Assembly (NCBI GenBank): GCA_000233775.1
Contig: CP003096.1
Coordinates: 372,001-436,000 of the forward strand
DNA length: 64,000 bases
Direction: 5' to 3'
Origin: Thermovirga lienii DSM 17291
GTDB taxonomy: Bacteria > Synergistota > Synergistia > Synergistales > Thermovirgaceae
Shown here: one piece after another, positions 60,418 to 64,000 of the stretch
Layout of the letters: each line of letters opens with the position of its first letter
How positions within the stretch are numbered: the first letter of the stretch is position 1
The notes under the pieces: generated by a model
The model's input: only the letters and a program-made list of their open reading frames with translations
What the model was told of the DNA's origin: nothing
The model's database searches: none
Position numbers and translations under genes: made by a program

Positions 60418-61698
60418 ATGAACATATCTACGTTTATCAGAGAGGAAGTGAAACCTGCCCTGGGATGTACTGAGCCTGGGGCTGTGGCCCTAGCTGCCTC
60501 TGTAGCGGCTAAAGAACTTGCATCAGATGTGGAGCGTATACATCTTAAGCTTTCTGCCAACATCTTCAAAAACGGACTAAGTGTGGGGATACCTGGCCTT
60601 AAGAGCAAAAGAGGTAACCTCTTGGCAGCGGCTTTAGGGGCATTAGGAGGTAATCCCGATAAAGGCCTGATGGTTTTAGAGGGGATCGGAGAAGAAACCC
60701 AACAAAAAGCTTTGAGGATGCTCCAAAGCGGAGGGGTGACGCAGGAAGTGGTGCAGGACGTGCCATCCGTCTACGTGGAGGCAGATGTTTATGGTGGTGG
60801 CCACAGTGCGTCGTGTGTTGTTTCAGGAAAGCATGACAGGGTCGTTGAGGTAAGGAAGGACGGGAACATAACAAGAAGGTTGCTGGAGGTGGATTCGACA
60901 TCTCAGACTAGACCCAGACATGTAGACGAGCTGATGAACATGGGCATGAAGGAGCTGTGGAAACTTGCAGATCAGATAACCCAAGAAGACGAGGAGTTTT
61001 TGGTCTCGGGAGCGGAGATGAATTTGAAAGTAGCTGAGGCAGGCCTGAAGGAGCCGTGGGGTATAGGTGTGGGGTATACGATCAACATGCAAGATTTTTC
61101 AAGAGAGGATATCCTGATGGGGATTAAGGCTGTTTGCGGTGCTGCAGCGGATGTTAGAATGGCAGGAGGATCATACCCGGTGATGAGTAGTGCGGGGAGT
61201 GGAAACCACGGAATAACAGCCATTCTACCGCCTACCATAGTGGCGAAAAGGCTAAAGAAGGACAAAAGGTCCCTCGCAGAAGCTTTGGCCCTTAGCCACA
61301 TGGTTACCAGTGCCATAAAAGCTCACACTGGCCGCCTGACGCCCATATGTGGTTGTGCCGTAGCAGCCGGGTCAGGGGCGGCTGCAGCCATTGTGAGGCT
61401 TTGTGGTGGAACTTATCAGCAGGCCCAGCAGGCAGTAGGTTTCTTGGCGGCTTCTTTGCTTGGCATGATATGCGATGGAGCGAAAGAAGCATGTGCGCTC
61501 AAGGTATCTACAGCGGCAGGGGAAGCCTACACCAGTGCTTTGCTGGCCCTAAAGGACAGAAGCTTTCCTGTTGCCCAGGGGTTAATATCTGAGGATTTTG
61601 TGGAAACCGCCAGGTCCATAGGCTTGTTGAGCAGGGAAGGCATGGTCACCACTGACTTGGTTATGCTTAAAAGACTTTCAGAGCTTAATGGACTGTAG
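60418..61698 (+). CDS. L-cysteine desulfidase family protein (UPF0597)
   Basis: A 426-residue iron-sulfur enzyme of the CyuA/YhaM family that breaks L-cysteine into pyruvate, ammonia and sulfide. The family start (REEVKPALGCTEPGAVALA), the central SAGSGNHGITAILPPT and the C-terminal CGCAVAAGSGAAAAIVRL and MICDGAKEACALK supply the conserved cysteines. Some relatives are serine dehydratase-like, so substrate specificity is not proven. A TATAAT (60373-60378) about 40 bases upstream may be the -10. It opposes cysE-cysK metabolically. Confidence 0.87.
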   Translation: MNISTFIREEVKPALGCTEPGAVALAASVAAKELASDVERIHLKLSANIFKNGLSVGIPGLKSKRGNLLAAALGALGGNPDKGLMVLEGIGEETQQKALRMLQSGGVTQEVVQDVPSVYVEADVYGGGHSASCVVSGKHDRVVEVRKDGNITRRLLEVDSTSQTRPRHVDELMNMGMKELWKLADQITQEDEEFLVSGAEMNLKVAEAGLKEPWGIGVGYTINMQDFSREDILMGIKAVCGAAADVRMAGGSYPVMSSAGSGNHGITAILPPTIVAKRLKKDKRSLAEALALSHMVTSAIKAHTGRLTPICGCAVAAGSGAAAAIVRLCGGTYQQAQQAVGFLAASLLGMICDGAKEACALKVSTAAGEAYTSALLALKDRSFPVAQGLISEDFVETARSIGLLSREGMVTTDLVMLKRLSELNGL

Positions 61699-61736
61699 GT
61701 TTTAAGAAAACTTTTTCGGGAAAGGACAAGCACAAT

Positions 61737-62633
61737 ATGGCAGAGAACAAGGACAGACGAAACAACTTCATATGGGGTGCTATTAAATTTTTTATGCACT
61801 TGACCAGTATTTTGCCTCATAAGGTTGCAGTGCGTCTTGGGGGGTTTTTGGGGCTATGTGTTTGGGCACTTTCCAAAAAGAAAGTTGACGAAGCGGAGAA
61901 ACGATGTGTGGAAGTGTTAGGGGTAGGAGTGACCAAGGCACGAAAGATAGTAAGGGACTCCTATGTAAACCTTGGAAGGGGCTTCTCGGAGTTTGTGCTT
62001 CTTCCCAAGTTGAGGGAGGGCCTTTTTGAATATGTCACTGTTCATGGAGAGGAAAACCTCAAAAGCGCCTTTTCGCAAGGCAAAGGAGTGATTTTGCTTA
62101 CAGCCCATATAGGCAATTGGGAGTTTGCAGCTGCTTATTTGGGGCTTTCTGGTTATCCAATGAACGCAATAGGAGCGGAGCAGAGGGATGAAAGGATAAC
62201 CAATTTAATAGAGGACCTTAGGGCAAGCTGCGGAGTAAAGACCATAGGTAAGGGGTTTGATCTGAAAAGCGCCCTAGCCTGTCTTAAAAGAGGGGAGCTT
62301 TTAGGAGTTTTGTTGGATCAGGACTTCAGGGACAAAGGTGTGGTGGTGCCATTTTTGGGCGTTGATGCGAGCACACCATACGGACCATTGAAGATGGCGG
62401 ACAAGCTCGGAGCCTTGATTGTACCTCTTTTCATAATAAGAAGAGAAGACGGCATAAGGCATGACCTGTACTTTTTGGAGCCATTGCAGCCTAAAGGATC
62501 AAAGTTTGAGGATTCCTTGGAGGAGTCCGCTGCGATGTGCAATGACGTCATAAGCCAGTGGATCTTGAGGTTTCCCGGACAGTGGATGTGGCTCTATGAC
62601 CGGTGGGCCTCCACCAGGGAGAGAAAACGATGA
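61737..62633 (+). CDS. Lipid A biosynthesis late acyltransferase (LpxL/HtrB-like)
   Basis: Inner-membrane acyltransferase of 298 residues that adds a secondary acyl chain to a lipid A precursor. The catalytic motif is TAHIGNWEFA (HxxxxE), and LGVLLDQDFRDKG and VPLFIIRREDG are typical. Its presence argues for an outer membrane with lipopolysaccharide. The stop overlaps the next ATG by four bases, so the two are coupled. Confidence 0.9.
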   Translation: MAENKDRRNNFIWGAIKFFMHLTSILPHKVAVRLGGFLGLCVWALSKKKVDEAEKRCVEVLGVGVTKARKIVRDSYVNLGRGFSEFVLLPKLREGLFEYVTVHGEENLKSAFSQGKGVILLTAHIGNWEFAAAYLGLSGYPMNAIGAEQRDERITNLIEDLRASCGVKTIGKGFDLKSALACLKRGELLGVLLDQDFRDKGVVVPFLGVDASTPYGPLKMADKLGALIVPLFIIRREDGIRHDLYFLEPLQPKGSKFEDSLEESAAMCNDVISQWILRFPGQWMWLYDRWASTRERKR

Positions 62634-63079
62634 TACTGGCCATGGACCCTGGCCGAGGAAAGTTCGGTTGGGCTTTTGGTACCTCAAAAGGAGAGCTTCT
62701 TTTATGCGGCATAACCCCTACAGACAGGATGGAGGATTTTATAGATGCCGTCCTTAGGGAAGAAGGAGCTCTTTTGGAAAGTTGGGCTACTGAAGGTGAT
62801 AAGCCCTTCACATTGGAGAGGCCAGAGATGGTCCTTTTGGGAAAGGGAACGGGAAGTGGCCTTTTTCGCAAGGTTCTGGAAGCAAAAGGAGTTCAATACG
62901 TATTAGTTGATGAAGCTTTCTCCACCCTAAAGGCCAGGAACCTGTATTGGAGACTCCATCCACCCAGGGGGATTATGAGATTGATTCCCAGGTCTCTTAG
63001 AGTCCCTCCACGGGACTTGGACGATCTTTCAGCGTTAGTTCTCTTGGAGCGATGGGTTGAAGAAAGCAGGAACCGTTAG
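62630..63079 (+). CDS. RNase H-fold (RuvC/YqgF-like) protein
   Basis: A 149-residue protein beginning MILAMDPGRGKFGWAF, the first strand and catalytic aspartate of the RuvC/YqgF fold. A middle strand (EMVLLGKGTGSGLF) and a later acidic segment (LVDEAFSTLKARNLYW) match the E and D positions of YqgF-like resolvase-fold proteins, with a final DLDDLSALVLLERW. It resembles, but is not, the essential YqgF gene product, so no function is assigned. It overlaps the acyltransferase gene by ATGA. Confidence 0.72.
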   Translation: MILAMDPGRGKFGWAFGTSKGELLLCGITPTDRMEDFIDAVLREEGALLESWATEGDKPFTLERPEMVLLGKGTGSGLFRKVLEAKGVQYVLVDEAFSTLKARNLYWRLHPPRGIMRLIPRSLRVPPRDLDDLSALVLLERWVEESRNR

Positions 63080-63130
63080 AAACCTTGCACAGAAGAGAAA
63101 AAGATTATACATTATACAAGAGGTGGAAAT

Positions 63131-63466
63131 ATGAAAAAACTTCCTAGATTGAAGGTTTACATGGAGCAACCAGGTTTTGGTGTGGGGTGTGTCGAGTTAG
63201 AGTATGGAGAAGAGGAGATGAAGTCCTTTCCCATGGCAGGTGTTCGCCATCAGGTGGGGGAGCTCTTGGTTAAGATCAAGGAGAATTATAAGGACAGATT
63301 GGAATTGGATCTGGTCGATCCGAGGAACATCGTAGCTTTGAAGGACGTTTTACTTCTGGGTATCAAATCCACGGAAGTGACGTGGGTGTTGAACCGCAAG
63401 GTCATTTTTAGAGGTGTTCCCGACTGGGACACCATAAAGAAGGCCATAGATCAAGCTTTACAGTAG
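63131..63466 (+). CDS. Uncharacterised 111-residue protein
   Basis: Predicted cytoplasmic, mixed alpha/beta, no family recognised with confidence. The C-terminal half (VALKDVLLLGIKSTEVTWVLNRKV, then FRGVPDWDTIKKAIDQAL) resembles the end of thioredoxin-fold proteins, but no CxxC is present. AAGAGGTGGAAAT precedes the ATG. It follows the RNase H-fold gene by about 50 bases on the same strand. Confidence 0.7.
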   Translation: MKKLPRLKVYMEQPGFGVGCVELEYGEEEMKSFPMAGVRHQVGELLVKIKENYKDRLELDLVDPRNIVALKDVLLLGIKSTEVTWVLNRKVIFRGVPDWDTIKKAIDQALQ

Positions 63467-63524
63467 TACCAATAAATAACCACAGTTGGTGTAAACTTTA
63501 ATCCTAAATTCAAGGGAGGGGAAA

Positions 63525-64000
63525 GTGAACTTTATGCGAAAGTCGCTGTTGTCTATAACCGCCGAGATTGGAATACTTTTTTATTCTCTTTTCAAGTGGA
63601 TATTTTTGGCTATATTAGCTGGTGTGGTAGTTGGAGCGGCGGCTTCTTTGTTCTTGCTGATTCTGCATGAGAGTATAGATTTCGTCCTGAAGTATTCCCC
63701 TTGGAGCTTTGTCCTTTTGCCGGCAGGGTTGGTGGTGAGTACATATCTCGTTAAAACCTTTGCACCAGATGCTGCTGGTCATGGGACCGAGAAGGTCATA
63801 GAGGCAATTCACATGCGTTCAGGCAGAATACCCATTGTTGTGGTTCCCGTAAAGCTTTTGGCTACGGTTATAACCCTCTCGGTGGGGGGATCCGCAGGCA
63901 AAGAGGGGCCATGTGCCCAGATAGGAGCTGGTATTACCTCTTCCATGGCTAGTTTGTTCAGGTTTAACGACATTGACCGTAAGAAGCTAGTGGTATGTGG
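63525..64000 (+). CDS. CLC-family chloride channel/transporter, 3' end outside the window
   Basis: Start of a membrane protein of the CLC family; 158 residues are visible. After basic N-terminal residues and the first helices, the selectivity and gating segment GGSAGKEGPCAQIGAG appears, with the glutamate that serves as external gate in CLC antiporters. The GTG at 63525 is close to GGGAGGGG and an in-frame ATG three codons later is the alternative. Regulatory CBS domains, if any, lie beyond the window. Confidence 0.9.
   Translation, partial: MNFMRKSLLSITAEIGILFYSLFKWIFLAILAGVVVGAAASLFLLILHESIDFVLKYSPWSFVLLPAGLVVSTYLVKTFAPDAAGHGTEKVIEAIHMRSGRIPIVVVPVKLLATVITLSVGGSAGKEGPCAQIGAGITSSMASLFRFNDIDRKKLVVC

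Noticed and set aside
1-64000. tRNA, rRNA or CRISPR features
   Set aside because: No T-loop GGTTCGAATC-type sequences in a cloverleaf context, no rRNA segments and no regularly spaced direct DNA repeats were seen.

Overview
The window looks like chromosome of an anaerobic, amino-acid- and peptide-fermenting diderm bacterium, most likely a member of the Synergistota (Acetomicrobium/Thermovirga-like). This is inferred from gene content, not from a marker search. The supporting content is a complete histidine-utilisation cluster; a Na+-pumping methylmalonyl-CoA decarboxylase joined to a B12 mutase and epimerase; an arylacetate-CoA ligase; a small 2[4Fe-4S] ferredoxin; an L-cysteine desulfidase; an oligopeptide ABC transporter; and a late lipid A acyltransferase, which implies an outer membrane. 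No rRNA, tRNA or CRISPR array was seen.

Layout. 1-4.5 kb: a minus-strand peptide-type ABC transporter whose binding protein is read as circularly permuted. 4.7-16.8 kb: PolX, cupins, an MFS carrier, a nitroreductase, two GGDEF proteins, a tRNA nucleotidyltransferase, ferredoxin, GpsA, a zincin and a TPR protein. 16.8-20.1 kb: an ArsB/NhaD-type carrier and cysE-cysK behind a structured leader with a terminator. 20.1-26.9 kb: iclR-ftcD-hutI-fchA-hutU-hutG with an autoregulatory-looking palindrome. 27-34.4 kb: an enoyl-CoA hydratase, relics of an SDR gene and a PAS gene, a bacterial carnitine-type acyltransferase, a DMT carrier, paaK behind a structured attenuator-like leader, and an IS110-family element with a recognisable bridge RNA. 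34.4-48.6 kb: aminotransferase, Mut7-C protein, YjbQ, OtsA, a divergent RpiA, a four-repeat secreted protein, a CooC-like ATPase, DJ-1/PfpI, a nitroreductase, gyrA-psd-pssA, and thiT under a TPP riboswitch. 48.8-52.6 kb: thrC, a two-subunit fumarase and an aspartate:alanine-exchanger-family carrier. 52.7-59.1 kb: the methylmalonyl-CoA mutase/epimerase/decarboxylase operon. 59.1-64 kb: methyltransferase, ECF S component, cysteine desulfidase, LpxL-like acyltransferase, an RNase H-fold protein and the start of a CLC channel.

How the genes fit together: amino acids and peptides are imported and degraded (hut, desulfidase, aminotransferase, PaaK). Carbon passes through fumarate and succinate to methylmalonyl-CoA, whose decarboxylation pumps Na+. 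The most unusual items are the permuted binding protein, the two unassigned structured leaders (cysE and paaK), the carnitine-type acyltransferase, the four-repeat secreted protein and the IS110 bridge RNA.
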